DNA of 64,000 nt from Arbacia lixula (Eukaryota > Echinodermata > Echinoidea > Arbacioida > Arbaciidae), in contig OZ022576.1 in the NCBI GenBank assembly GCA_963669155.1, positions 39,797,307 through 39,861,306 on the forward strand, in the 5' to 3' direction. The position numbers were made by a program, and so were the translations under genes. A model generated the notes under the pieces. The model did no database searches and was not told the DNA's origin. It saw only the letters and a list, made by a program, of their open reading frames with translations. Each line of letters opens with the position of its first letter. The stretch's first letter is position 1. Of this stretch, positions 25,938 to 39,571 are shown piece by piece.

Positions 25938-26937
25938 CTGCTCTGCAAATCCAAGGTAGGCATGTGATGATATGTGTACTGCCTTGATTAAGTTTGCTAC
26001 ACAGAAACAATAAACTTTACGTACAGTACATCATTGCGGGCAGAATAGAGTTGCCCATGAAGATGAATGATCAGATATTTGTGCTGTGCTAGTAGTCGTA
26101 GTTTTTAAAAACTCACATCTTCCTCATGATATGCCTCATTATGTTTTCAAATACATATGTTTCTCTATTGTTGTTTCTTTCATGTAAATTTATTGTATGG
26201 CAACGTGAATGGTGATGTTTCTTTCCTTTGCCTTTGAGCGACATTCCTATCAAGGCGGTCAGTTTAGACACTTCCCCCTCAATACACAATCAATTACGCC
26301 CCTTTTCAGCGGATATCTCGAGGGCTATCAGGTCTGAAATTGTAACCGGAAGGATTCGTTCAAACGGACTGCAAAAGAACACACGTCAATGGCAATTTAA
26401 GCATATGATTTACCGAGATATTTTAACATTTTACTGGCAAAGGGTCTCAGAGATTGTACAGGAGGGCAGTGAGACAGAAGTATTCCACTTCTTTGTGATA
26501 GTTGGATGGGTATTTTGATATAAGGAGATTACATGATGTACGGATTTTATAAGTTTAAAGGTTAACTCATTTAAATCCATACCTTTTTCTCTCTTCAATA
26601 AAATGTGAACATGTTAATCTCTCTCTATTCAAATATTTGAAAGATTACTACGAACCCGTAGGACATAACTTCAGGTGAAATGAATTATTATTACTTCAGT
26701 TGATCCGTCTAACTCTCTCGATAGCTTGCTCCTTTCTCCTGTTCTATCTGACATCTTCTCTTTTCATTTCCCTTTCGTCTCTATCTCTTAATTCATTCTT
26801 CTTCTTTTGGTTTGCTATCGTATTGTCGACCCTTTCTCTTTTATTTATCAGCCACTGTTTCTCCCTCTACATCATGTATCGGATTGATTTGCAGCTCACG
26901 AATCATGGCAGGACTCTTAAACAGCATACAGCATGAG

Positions 26938-27008
26938 CAGCGAACACACACACATACACACACACGCACATTCACACACACCCACGCACACACACACATA
27001 CACATATG
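26938..27008. repeat. (CA)n microsatellite
   Basis: Interrupted ACAC run with CG and TT variants. Confidence 0.9.
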
Positions 27009-27718
27009 TATATTTACAGGTTTTCCTCATTTCATTTAATTTGCACAACATAGGATTGATATTACATCTATATTACATTGGTATGTTCAGCGCTTGCGAA
27101 TTCACAGTAAATTGTATTAATAACTGGCCAAACAGTTGACTGTATTGATTGATGGTTTAGAATACAAATCTAAATTTGTATTCAAGCCATGAACCCAGTA
27201 GACAACCGGGTTATTTGCAATCATTATAAATTCTAAAGGCATCCTTCACTATATTTTCTTCGGGACCAGATAGCGAAGGAGGCTAGCCTTGTTATTGGCG
27301 AATGTAGGCTTCCTGACGTATAGACAGGGACGCGCGCTCCTGCAACGTTTCTCTTTGATGTTTCAAGAAAGCGCATTCTTGTACGAAAAGTCATCCGTTT
27401 CCATTTCCATGTTAACATTTTGATCTAAGTGTCATCGGACTCTGCCTTCCCTAAAGTACAACTCGTGACATTTGCTCAACCCCATACGTGGTTCCGATTA
27501 TAGAAGGAATGTGTGATCAGTTCAGCACAATACTTAATTTCAGACATGTTTCCCCCAAAAGTGACACAGCCAAATTTTCTGCAGGGCTTGACGTTTTTCT
27601 AAACGATATCGTAAAATGTAAGAAAATAAGCAGTTTCTGGTTTCGCTGACTTGCCTTCTTTATGATCAGGGTGATACTCTGAAAGAAAATGACGTCCAAA
27701 ACTGTATTAGCTTTGCAG

Positions 27719-27828
27719 TTGGTATTCTGAAATGCTGACTTAAGTCAATAGGCTAATCGCAGTTGCGGATCCGAGTGGACTAAAGTCGAAACTTCAGTCA
27801 AAACTTAAGTTTGTACACAGAATACCAC
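27719..27828. mobile_element. MITE-like element with TTGGTATTCTG termini
   Basis: Terminal TGGTATTCTG at 27720 is matched by CAGAATACCA ending at 27827. Further in, GACTTAAGTC-like and AACTTAAGTT-like blocks also face each other. About 110 bp, non-coding. Confidence 0.6.
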
Positions 27829-28229
27829 CCAAGTTTTTTCGCCGTCAATGTGAGTGCTGTACTCGCGATGCTGCATTACCAAGACTTATATTCGCTTAAT
27901 AAGAGAAAAATAAGTGCCTTCGCCCTCTCCGTCATAAATCATCAATCTATCCCCTTATGAAATCCATGTAGTCAAATCAAATATAAGTTATGGAAATACG
28001 AGAGGTTGAGTTCAATGAAATGTTTATGAATGTCGCGACATTGCAAACCTTGTTTGCATTGACATTTAGTGACATTTGGGTTGCTGCAACTCAATTTAAG
28101 AATACAAAGGCATGTCGTCAAACTCTGAGATTGGAGTAGGGAGATAAGCCTGGGAGAAGCACGTATAACCCCTAGGCGGAAGGACAAGAAGCTGCTCAGC
28201 CAGCAATCACCGAACGATCCATTATTAGC

Positions 28230-28292
28230 ATTATTGTAATTGCCTTCTCCCTTTCTCCGCACCACCTTCTCTCCATCTTCCATCCCTGTACC

Positions 28293-28334
<42 letters not shown>

Positions 28335-28428
28335 CCCCCCACACACATACGCCCTCTCTCTCTCTCTCTCTCGCTCTTCCTCTCTATCTCTCTCTCTCTC
28401 TCTCGCTCGCTCTCCCTCCCCCCCCCCT

Positions 28429-28462
<34 letters not shown>

Positions 28463-28490
28463 GCTCTCCCCACACACATACGCCCTCTCA
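28230..28490. repeat. Compound (CT)n tract with an internal duplication
   Basis: Several (CT)n blocks separated by C runs. The segment ccacacacatacgccctctc occurs twice, near 28338 and 28470, showing tandem duplication of a ~130-bp block. Arg/Glu-repeat and Ser/Leu-repeat frames here are artefacts of the repeat. Confidence 0.9.
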
Positions 28491-30413
28491 TAGGAGGTGT
28501 CGTGGTTTTGCCTTAAAATCGTTGACTGTCTAATGACGAGGAGGACGATTCAAGCCTGGCAAACGTTGTGATACTCCCTTTTGGCAATACATGCCCCCTC
28601 CCACACTTTTCACTGGGGATATGATGACGAATAGTTACAAAAGGTATCATGTATGTCGATGATGATTTCTAAATTACATTAAGTTTGCTAGTGCTTCCTC
28701 TCATCAAAAAAGGTTACGAGTAAATCAATATTTTGATCACTTTATCTTCATACTTCTTCGCTATTTTGTCTTTTTTTATGTAGGATCGGTCAACAGTATA
28801 GTTGGCTTTAAAGGTTACGATTTGTTTTCACTTTCATGTCTGTCTTCTCTGCGGTACTTGCATTCAAATTCATCCCATGCTTATGATCGCTGAATAAAAT
28901 ATTCTTTAACAAAAAAACGATATCTGAAATAAATCACACCACCACGTTCTTGACCCCACTCCCTCTAGATTGTCAATTTCCTCTCAGTCTTCGGGACTCC
29001 CGTATGCAATCAATCAAACAAGGACACATTATCGATCAAGTCCCTTCTTGTGTCTCATGAGAAAATCAAATACAATATGCATAAGTAGGTCTCCTTTAAT
29101 TTTCTCTCACACTCTTGCAACCGTTCATTAGATCCTCAGCGTCAACCACTTGACATGCCTCGTAGACTCGTTGGCCCCATTCCTGCCCTACTCGATCAAT
29201 AGGATCTCTGCTTTTTCCAGCCGCTCTAGTTCGCAAAATGGCAACAGTTTACACCCATACAACAACCACCTTATAGTTGCAGTTTCTGAACAGCAAAGTA
29301 TTTTACCATGTAATAAGCGATCGAATAACATATCTTATTTCATTAGCGTTGGAATTGCGACGTATGCTTTCTACATTTCACGCGGGATTCATATACTGTA
29401 ACGTACCCTGACTAGCATTTTAATTCCTTTTAAGGATAAATAGACATTGTCTTCTTTGAGATTGTGTATGTGACCCTGAATACAACATGAAATGAAACAA
29501 TAGTCCTAATTATTTGGGGAGATTAAATAATGCATTCAATTTTATTTTCATTTAAACATACACTAGATAATAGAAGCATGGAAGTTGATATTGCGTTGTT
29601 ATACCGCTCGTATTCTATTTGTTGACGTTTACCGATTTCAAAAATGTGCACTTTCATCAGTTCCACTCTGATGAGATTTTGATAAACAAGATGTGTTGGT
29701 GTTGAGACAAGCCTATGCGGTAGCGGGTGTTTACGACGTTATGATGATTAGGAAAGCTTTTCGTGCAATTAGCCATGATGATTTCTGTCCCATTCCCACC
29801 ACTCGATGATGCGGGCTGCGAGATTGTATGAATGCACAGTTTGCATGCACAGTTTACATGATCATTTTCATCTGTCTCGGATGTCGCATAATGCGAAAGA
29901 AGGGTGTGATGGAAGGGCAATAAACTTGACGAGACAGGTGTTAAATCAAGGCAGCACTCGGCTGATTATCGCCCGGGTTTCTGGCCTGGTCGGAAACGTA
30001 AGACGGGGGACATGATCTGAAGACATTGATTGTGCGCATAACCCGTGGCAAGAGTCATTTTTTCTGTCAGCCAACTTCGAAGAAAACGAGGTAGAAATGC
30101 TGTATGGCAATATAAGCAGAAGAGCAGGCGAATAAGCTGTAAAAACATAAATACTGCTCGATCGGATTCTGGAGGACTACGGTCATATGACAGTTCTTGC
30201 CGATGGCATGGCGATAAAAATAGGAAATATTTTCGTTGGTGACTGCTTGAACCCAAGAAACCATGAACAATAACAAGAGTCCGTCAGATATTTATAAAGG
30301 CGGAAAGAAGTGGACAGCATTATATGAGCGTTGAAGAGAGTTTGAGTTACGGGGACGTCGGAGAGGGCGGGGGTGGACAGACAGCATGGGTGGCGGTCGT
30401 CTCACCCCCAATC

Positions 30414-30455
30414 GGGTCGCCTCAATGATGATCCTAATTCACGTATAGGCGACCC
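30414..30455. repeat. Short perfect hairpin
   Basis: GGGTCGCCT at 30414-30422 and AGGCGACCC at 30447-30455 are perfect complements with a 24-base loop, in a C/G-rich island. Confidence 0.6.
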
Positions 30456-33400
30456 TACCCTACCCCCATTCCCTTTCCATACACTCCGGATAAATTAAGC
30501 ATTTCAGAATAATGCAAATTTTCTTATTATCTATCAAGAAGATGCATTTTCACTGCCCACTGCACAAACCTCTTAACGACTTCTTTGGAAAAATTTCACT
30601 GAATTGGCAAAAAAAAATCTGTTCATACGAGACAACCAATATTCAGCCATATGCAAGTAATGTACAAAGATAAAAGCGTAAATACAACCACGCCAGTGGT
30701 TTGTTTTGTTGTTATGCAGTCAATAATGAATTCAGGCAATGATTTCGTGAGGACTCACGTACTGATAACATGCACTGATGTGGACACATCCAGACATTGA
30801 TATGGCTATCAACATATTTATTAGAGAGCCAGGTGAAAAAGGAGCCCCATGCTGTTCCAAATGTTGATTGCAATCAGCGAGGCCGTTGTAAGGCATTGTA
30901 ATTGTCATTTCATCTTCCAAATCACTGTTGCATCCAGGCAAAGACGGGTGATGATATCTATGAAGCTGAACACCACATCACAGCGCTCGCAAAAACACCG
31001 ACGATGGGTTCTTGTTTCACGTTCATTCCAGAGTACAATATGTCATTTAAATGGTTTTCTGAAGGGAAATTATTCTACCCCAATGATTGCTAAGTATGCA
31101 ATGTTGTCCACTGATCAATGACAAAATCGTAACATTGTTAAAAATCTCTTACCTAAATATTAGTAAATGAAGATGTAAACGCATAATCTAGCATTCTGGA
31201 GCTCATGACATCTGCCTTGTACATTATGTAACAATGTTATTTCAAACCTAATTATCCTAATTCTACATCTCGTCGATGTGATCCCAGTACTTTTTGCTGC
31301 TTACATAACCTTTCAGGAAGGTAAATATTTTTACAACGACGCATAGGTTACATAGGTTACTTATCCTACCCAGCTCAACCTGACTAAAGGCTCAGCGAAT
31401 TGACGCCTTACGTACATACCCGTCGTTAAATTTTACACAGTTCAAATAATATGCCGTTAATAAATGAAAAATCATGCATAGGAGACACGTTGTGCACGCG
31501 TGGCAGTTCGACTATTTACACAGCTGTTTAAAGGACAGAGGTGAGATCCTCACATACTCAACAGAGTATATCTGCAATCTGTATATATTGGCTTCAGCAA
31601 GACTAGAGGACACATCATTTATGCAAGGTTTATCGTGTTGTTAAACTGTCTATATACACATACACATAAATTCTGTCCAGTAGATACAAGCTCATTTACG
31701 AATCGCGATCATGTAACACCACCGCGTGTTGAAATAAGTGTTGTGGTACATATCATCCCGTGTCCTATATAACACTCCTGTGCAAACAGTAACATTGGTC
31801 GGTGAGTGTGCATCATTGCGTTATTAATGGCTGTTAAAGTCCAATTCACCAGCTCCCAGCTTCTACCACAACATTTTGCTCTTTATAGCTACAATAAAAA
31901 CCAGTACATCGAATTTAGCCAGCATTTCAGTTTGTGGGAACGCTTGCTAATCGAAATGATCTTCATCGTGCATAGTGTGTAGAATAGGTGTGACGGATGT
32001 GTGAAAAAGAATCAAATGTTAACGCCATATTTCATTGATTTTTGTTGGAATACCTGCCAACAGCAAGATACTTTATGGTGAAAATGTATGTTTTTATGTA
32101 CACGTAGTTTCCAATGATGTTTGTTATATATTTCAGGAAGCTATTAAAAGGCGAACCAATAACATTTGTTTTGCTACTTGAATATTCATAACTTAACGCA
32201 TTTAACTACGGTACGTACAAATATTGTTCCTTAAGCGAATATCACAAAAAAAAACTATTTTATATTGGCAGCTTATCGCAATGTGAATTTTATTTTAGCG
32301 CTAAATTTATTCTGATACACGGAAAGCTCGAACTTTGTCATATGATATTCAATACATAGCCACCAGTATATTTTCCATTTGACATAGAATACCTTTATTG
32401 TAATACAGCAAAGGGTAATGCTGCCTAGGTTAGATTTCACTCAGCTTCGATAGGATATAATTACCCATTCTGTCGTGTCATTCCGAACAGAGGGCCATTA
32501 ATGTATGATTAACTATAATCGTTGATGCATGGCGACTGAGCGACAATCAAGTTTTAATTTATCGTGTGAGCACTACGGGCTGGATGCGATAATAGATAAC
32601 GAGTGGTTAATTATGCAAATGAGTCTCTTGCCATTTTAAGAGTTACGCGCTATAGAGTCATAATGATATTACTTGTTATGCATGAGAATGACAGTATGGA
32701 TGGGAGCGTAATCCACATGATGTAGAGATTACTATTATAAATGCTTGTTATTTTCTCCATTTGAACTACAGTGGTGTATAAACGTTAAAATATCAGTATC
32801 AGTACAGTCAGTCAGTCGTCAGACGTCAGGGCTGGCAATTCTTCTTAACACTCTCATCACTGGACCAAAGTACTGTCATATATAATTTGGGTGTATGACT
32901 TGACCTAAAATGCTTTACATACAGTAGTTGAAAGTATCCATCATGTCCATACATGGGCACAAAATCCTACCGATTGATGACTTTCTCTCAGTGGACTTGA
33001 CGTGAGTTCTTTACATCATTATGTTGTACTTGGTATGAGTTTACTTTCGAAAATGCAGCTAAATCCACGAAATTATCTTTTTTTTTTTTTTTATAGATGG
33101 TTGTCAACAATAGCCATTTTAGTTTTAAACAAATAACCGATGGCTGGTCACGACAGTACTTCCTCTGGAATTAGTCCTAACCTAGACCGATCAGAATGAA
33201 ACACCACATCGGACTTTCTCCCGGCTAGTGAAGAAAATGTCGTGTCTTGTGTTACGTGAATTGGGTGTGGTTCTCCCCTACCCGAGAGCTTTATCCCTTT
33301 ATAAATGCTCCTGTATGGCATGTGTGTGCATTACTTATGCAAAAATGCCTAAATTGAGCATTAATTCAACATTCAACAGTGTAATGTGCTATATGATTCA

Positions 33401-33470
33401 TGGATCACATATTATTTCAGGAAAGGATAGTTAAAACATAATCCCTCCCAAGTGGTTGCTCCAGAATATG

Positions 33471-33848
33471 TAAGTGTAAATAAAGAGAGAGTCTAGGAGC
33501 TGAGACATAGTTGGACCTTGCAAGTTTATTCAGAGCTTTCGGCTCTTAGACCTTCTTCAGTTTCTGAAGTACATGTATAACATGAACAAATACAGTGTGC
33601 ACACTCCTTATCAAAAGCACGACACACATTTATTCTGATGCATTTCTCATACCTAATTTTTGCTATGTTTTTGATGTTTGATTTGATTGATATTGCCATA
33701 TATGATTGCTTATACAGTGTATTTGTTCATGTTTATACTTCAGAAACTGAAAAAGGCCTAACAGCCGAAAGCTCTGAATAAACTTGCAAGGTCCAGCTAC
33801 GTCCCAGCTCATAGACTCTCTCTCTCTCTCTCTCTTTATCCACACTTA
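33471..33848. mobile_element. Long inverted repeat, ~130-bp arms, hairpin repeat family copy A
   Basis: The left arm from TAAGTGTAAATAAAGAGAGA at 33471 and the right arm ending in the complementary CTTTATCCACACTTA pair over about 130 bp, including AGCTTTCGGCT, GACCTTC and TTCAGTTTCTGAAGTA blocks. A ~115-bp spacer includes ctcatacctaatttttgcta. The terminal (GA)n/(CT)n runs belong to the arms. Related sequence recurs at 36240-36660. Confidence 0.8.
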
Positions 33849-35413
33849 TATTCACGACGGTAAGTGTCAATGACAATCTCTCACAAACTTGTGCTAAAAT
33901 AAGGACATGTTTTACTCTTACGACATTAGAGAACACGAGCTCGTCATGGGGAGATGAACCATGTATGATACCATTAAAATTGTATGTTTAATTCAGCATA
34001 CAGCTAATGGGATGACATTGAAAGTGAAGTATATTCCTGTACAAAGTACTTCAAATGATTACGTACAGATGACGTCAACAGCTTTTCCACTTAGGTCAAT
34101 TAAAAACGGTCATTGCATACCTCAGATTTTTGTCACCATGTCAAATTTTACACGGCCTTGACAAACTGGTACCGTTGATATGATTATATGATTACATCGA
34201 AGTTAAAAAACGAAAACTTCGTTATTCTGACGGTAAGCCTCTCTCCTATGCGCCTTTGGTGCATTATTATTAAGTGACAGCCACAAATCCCAAAGAATGG
34301 CATTTTGCCTGGCATTTAGAATGCTTAAAGGGATAAGAGCACTATCGCAGCACAATTTTCTCTTGCGAAAGTATTTATTAAACAGCAACACTACAATAAT
34401 AAATGGTCTGACAGACGGTTCTATTTGGTGAATTCAATCAGGATTTTTTTTGGCGCGAACCACATTCAAATCTCCCTCTCTCACAGTGTCTGACTTCTCG
34501 GATAAACATGACGAAAATGGCGCCTGTGTGGAAGCCTTTAGAGTTATGGAACGATGATAAATGCATTTATTGGAATAAATGTTCCTCGCTTGGAGTCGGC
34601 CCCCGGGGCTTCCATGTGCATACTGATAGGATAATGGTGGGTGTAGGGTTACAGGGTAATAGAAGTCAGCTGGAAAAGCAGGCAACTCTGTGAAAGTCAT
34701 TTTTTTTTCTTTTATCTCGCGCCAGTTCAAAAGGCGACAAACACGTCATCAAAGCATTGGCAAATTCTTCGCCCATTTCTTTTTCATTACAAAACAGAAA
34801 ATTCCTCCTGGTTTTTATTTTATTACCGACCCATTTATAAGCACATAAATAAAAACATTACAAAAGCTTAGAGTGCATGCTTGCCTAAAGAGCACTAAAA
34901 TATACATGGTATATTTTGCTATTCCCGTTTTTTGCGCTGGAAACAATGTGCTCTTTCCGACTTACTGTACATCTGTGTATTAATGTCGAAAGCCGCCAGT
35001 ACCTAACAAGGAGTTTACGACTTTAAAGCTCAATGAGTGTTTAGGGAATGATCTTTTTTCGAATGACAGTTATAAAAGACATTTATAACAGACATTTATG
35101 TCTATGAGACTAAAAATGAGATCAATATAAGTGACTAGATACATATTCCCATACCATTGTGGAGTGAATTACTATGAAAGATGAGTTCCTGCTTGGCACA
35201 CCTATCAAAGTGCAGGCAGGCCTTTGGTCTCCATTTAAGAGAGATATAACGCGTTGAATTCGTGAAAACATTTAACAAACAATTGAAACTGTAAATGCAT
35301 GTATATAAATTGTACAAAAACAAACATACAAAGCATACAAATCACAGACAAACATCGTGGCGTAGCAAAATTGTCGCACTTAATGTTTGTTTTATCCCTT
35401 CTATGAATATTAT

Positions 35414-36070
35414 GAGTATTCTAGGAACGTGATTGGTCAATTGATGCTCGCAGAATACAAAATAATTTCACTAGAAACTAAAATCTCTACCTCGACTTTG
35501 ATTATCTTTTGTTATTTTTTTCCTGGGGAGCACTCTATTTACTAATTTCTTCCTTGGTACTAATGCGCATGCTCTCTACCTGGTAACAAAATTTGTTTTG
35601 AATGCGAGCAGACAACACACCGCGCACTGTGCCCGCTCAGTTACGACCGAGATTGTAAACAAACATGGCGACCTTTCTTGTTCCCTTTTTGTTATTGTTT
35701 TACAAAAGGGATATAAAACAAATACATCAAGCATTGAATTCGAAAGTATAGTAAGTTGATTATTTGCTTTATATTCCACGTCTGAAACCAACTATATATA
35801 TATATACCAAAAATGACCTAACCCCGAGCGTGAGCCGCTGCCAGGATGCGTTAGTGGAAGCTACTGATAGTTTGCGTGTAATGCACTTTTATTTCGCGCG
35901 TACTCAAAATATTGATCACGCGTTAGGACTGAGGAGTGAAGAGATCAGCGAAACCCAAAAGTACTATCACCTAGAGTGTAATGAACTTTTCTTCTCAGGT
36001 GATCAGATGGGCAAAACTACACTTTATCACGTGATCAACTCTTGACCAATCATATAGCAACATTCTTAGT
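35414..36070. mobile_element. Possible larger foldback element
   Basis: CTAGGAACGTGATTGGTCAA near 35421 faces a related inverted segment, TTGACCAATCATATAGCAAC ending near 36061, with an indel of about 8 bases. The interior includes an AACATGGCGACC YY1-like motif. No open frame of note. The assignment rests on these ends alone. Confidence 0.3.
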
Positions 36071-36084
36071 ATGTGGAATGTAAT

Positions 36085-36193
36085 GGAAATTATCCATTTT
36101 CAGAGGGACTGCCATAAACTACTATTTTTTTTATCGGGATATTCGCCCCTCGACAAAAATAGTTCTATGCCAGTCCCTCTTGAGATAATTTCC
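36085..36193. mobile_element. MITE-like inverted repeat, 109 bp
   Basis: GGAAATTATC at 36085 is matched by GATAATTTCC ending at 36193. Inside, AGAGGGACTGCCATAAAC faces the imperfect complement of TTCTATGCCAGTCCCTCT, and TATTTTTT faces AAAAATA. Non-coding. Confidence 0.75.
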
Positions 36194-36239
36194 ACTATAT
36201 AGTCCAATCTCACAGCTTGGTATATTTGTATACTATCTC

Positions 36240-36394
36240 CATGATGCTCGACTATGATTGTTTGCTATGCATGTTGATTTTTGTACAATGTATTTTTCCA
36301 TGTATGTTTGCACTTCAGAACCTGAAGCCGAAAGCTAGGGTTAAAATTGCAAATGACAGCTCCCTCCACGTTCCTAGACTATTTTATTTACGCC

Positions 36395-36451
<57 letters not shown>

Positions 36452-36674
36452 GTGTATTTATATATTCTCATACCTAATTTTTGCTATGCTTTTTATGTTT
36501 CATTTGAATTGATTTTATTGATATTGCCATATAAGTTTGCTTATACAGTGTATTTGTTAATATTCATACTTCAGAAACTTGTCTGAAGAAGGCCTAAAAG
36601 CCGAAAGCTCTTAAATAAACTTGGAAGGTCCGCCTACGTCCCAGCTCCTAGACTCTCGTTCTTCATATATATAG

Positions 36675-36724
<50 letters not shown>

Positions 36725-36725
36725 C
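36240..36725. mobile_element. Hairpin repeat family copies B and C, with flanking (CA)n(TA)n and (TA)n(GT)n
   Basis: Positions 36468-36655 repeat, in direct orientation, the spacer and right arm of the element at 33.6-33.83 kb: ctcatacctaatttttgcta, gatattgccatat, cttcagaaact, gccgaaagctct, cctacgtcccagctc. A more decayed piece with cttcagaacctgaagccgaa is at 36310-36345. (CA)n(TA)n at 36400-36451 and (TA)n(GT)n at 36664-36722 bracket copy C symmetrically. Confidence 0.75.
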
Positions 36726-39571
36726 AGCAGAACACAATGCAACTATTTTGCCCTCACGTCCTAGCCACAAGCTATGCACAGCACAGGATATAACAAAGGC
36801 ATTGCACAGAGTGCCGCTGCCTAATGAAACTCTGACCAGGTAATTCATACATAACACAGATAATAAAGGTTTTAACCAAAACCCTAACAGGCCTTGACAT
36901 ACTCCATTGTTATAGTACCAGTCTAATGAGAATGATAAAAGAGAGTGCAATGTTATTCCTGTGCAAATTACAAATTATATCATAACAGTGATCTAGAAAC
37001 AAATATTTAGTCGCCTGAAACGATTGTAAGAAGCATTTTGGTAAAGTCTTTGCCCTTGTACTTTTAATCAATAAAAAATGCAAGTCATGGTTACCTCTCC
37101 TACAAAATATCACTTGATCTATGCCGTGTATTCGATGTGCAGCAATTTGTAAACAATTGGCTAACGAATCCTTGTGCTGCACAGAATGATGTAAATCTAC
37201 ATACAATGAAATGTTATAGAACCTATTTTCCCACCGTTATTTCATGAGCACATACCAGCTGCTTTACAACATATGGTTTGATTACACTGCGGTTGCATAT
37301 ACCCTCATTTTTAGACTGTTGTTTTGCATGGAGAATTATTTGCCAGTCAGTCGTTGAATTGGCAATGTTATAGAGAGACGGTAAAAATGTCTAACTGACG
37401 AGGCATATTGGGTTACGAAAGCGGAATCATGTCGCAGTATGATCGTACCAGGCACAGGTCTTGTGTTAATAGGAAGTCGGAGTTTGAATTGACCAAAATT
37501 GACCAAATACATTATATTGGGACAATGTCACGAGTGTCACAGTTGAGTCTATGCATGTAGCTTAAAGCAACCAATTTCTTCTTACCCAAAATAACCAGAT
37601 GTCATCACTATATCATTCACTCCCTCATGGAACATGTGGAAAGAACACACAGTGAACACATAGTTGCCACACTGTGATAAGACTGTGAACACATAGTTAC
37701 CTATGTGAACACACTGTGACAACACTGTGATTGGTCCATACGGGCTAGCCTTGCCTTCAGGCTGCTGGGAATTCCTAAACCAACTTTTCAATAACAGGGT
37801 CTGACTGCAGTAGACTAATCATTCCCGGTTTGTTCCTCCGGCTCCCCGAACCCTGATGCAAGAAGAGAATGATTAAGTGACTAGTCTTAAAGTACTAAAC
37901 TTTGTATATCAATTTGGATCAGAAATGTTCAACCGCCTTGAAGCAAGGTTAGACATCCACCATGTCGGTTAGGATGTGTTATCAGGCAGCATGCGTATAA
38001 CCAAACTAGCGTCAGCATTCTTCCTGCATTATAGACCCATTGTCTTACTTTTGTGTCTCGACTCCACATCAATTCGATAGTTTGATTACCCTCCCTCCAT
38101 GATCCAGACGACTATTAAGCATTGGCGCACTCAAGCCTGGTTTTTTTTAATTAGGAGAGAGAGGAGCAGTCTGTATTCTAGTCCGTGTGAAACGCAAGGA
38201 GAGTCGCAATATTTACATTTGCCCGCTGCTGCATGTAGTTGCTATCCCAATAAAAATCGCTCCTTATTACACTCGCATTCTCTCTCTCTATCGGTCATTG
38301 CCCCAGTAAAGTTCCACCCTCAATAAGGGATGTAATTATTGTCTTATTGACTGCTCATTGCAGAGCTGCCCTGTTTCTATTGAATGAATAGAAAAAGACA
38401 CAAGATGCAGATCGAAGGAGGCTTCATACGTCACGATTGGTTTGTGCCGTTAGGTTTATTTTAAGAATGAAAATGATGAACATAATTATTTCGTTCCAAA
38501 GGAAAACGGTGAGTATTATTCTAACATCAGTCTAAAAGCTTATTGGAGCATATCAAGCATTCTGTATACCATATGATTGCTTTAGAAAATGATTTGTTCT
38601 TTGAGCAGGAAGCCCGTGGATATTCACAAGTATAGCAGGATGATTGGAAAAGGGCCTTTTATAAATCGACCATATATATGATTTGTCTCGTGCTTATGGG
38701 GAATATCAATGTTTTTGGTACCACAATTTATGTTCGTTTCAACATTATCGACCCGTGCCAATAGAACAGTACAAGCCATCGCATGGTAACAGCAGGCGCC
38801 ATGTATATCGTTTACGACTCATTATTCACGTACATGTTTTTGAAACGTCGCGTTACAGAAAATTGTAAGTGCTACTATCAATTTTCAATTATTTCCAGTA
38901 AATGATTCAATACTGACTGATATCCTTTTGATGTTGTGTAAAATATGCTTCCTCATCTAGAACCATTATGCTTCAAGCCTTTTTGTACACGCCCACTTCT
39001 TTTGATGTTTACTTAAAAATAAAAGTCATAAAAATCAGTTTGTGAAATATTATTCTTATTTTGCCTTCTTTCGTATTGTTATCACATTTGATTTCATATC
39101 AGTATGAATAATACCATATATCGACTTGAAGTTGTCTTACCATTTTATGATAGCATTATGATTGCATTGTGTTTTGTTATCATTCATTATTCAATATTTA
39201 AACTAAATGTAGGACTAATGGGAAAAAATAATTATGTATGTGTGTGGGGGGAGTATTCATATTCTTGGTGGCACACGTGTTATCGAAATACTATTGTACC
39301 AGGATAAAGAGGGTATAGTGGGGCCAATATGTGTGATAAAGTGACACTCTTCTGTCATGACTGTAGCATTGGGGTTTGATATGGCAATACAGGGTTTAAG
39401 ACACACTTACGGACATATTTTATGTAAATAGGTAACTTACTTTAACGGAATTTTGAGTCTACACATTTAGACATTCTACAGAGTGAACTACAACAAGAAC
39501 TTCTCACTGAAGCAATTCTAGAACATATAATAGAAACAAGGAATGGAATGTTCGAAGCTTTATCAACTTAC

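Larger units (their letters stand above)
14157..39571 (-). other. PDE11A-like intron 1 (25.4 kb)
   Basis: Very long first coding intron. It contains the repeats listed separately between 15.2 and 36.7 kb. In 14200-15180, 15560-18880, 22330-25800, 28500-30400, 30460-33460 and 36730-39560 I see no gene, no repeat of note and no coding-like composition. Long first introns often carry enhancers, but no element can be named from sequence alone. Confidence 0.75.

Noticed and set aside
27972..28475. 167-codon Arg/Glu-rich frame, minus strand
   Set aside because: Direct translation of (GA)n and C/G runs, with no non-repeat domain.
36570..36605. Hammerhead-ribozyme-like core (CTGAAGA, short stem, GAAA) in the hairpin repeat family
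   Set aside because: The short stem after CTGAAGA needs an unpaired A, and no stem III pairing follows GAAA. The other copies change the core. A covariance-model search would settle it.
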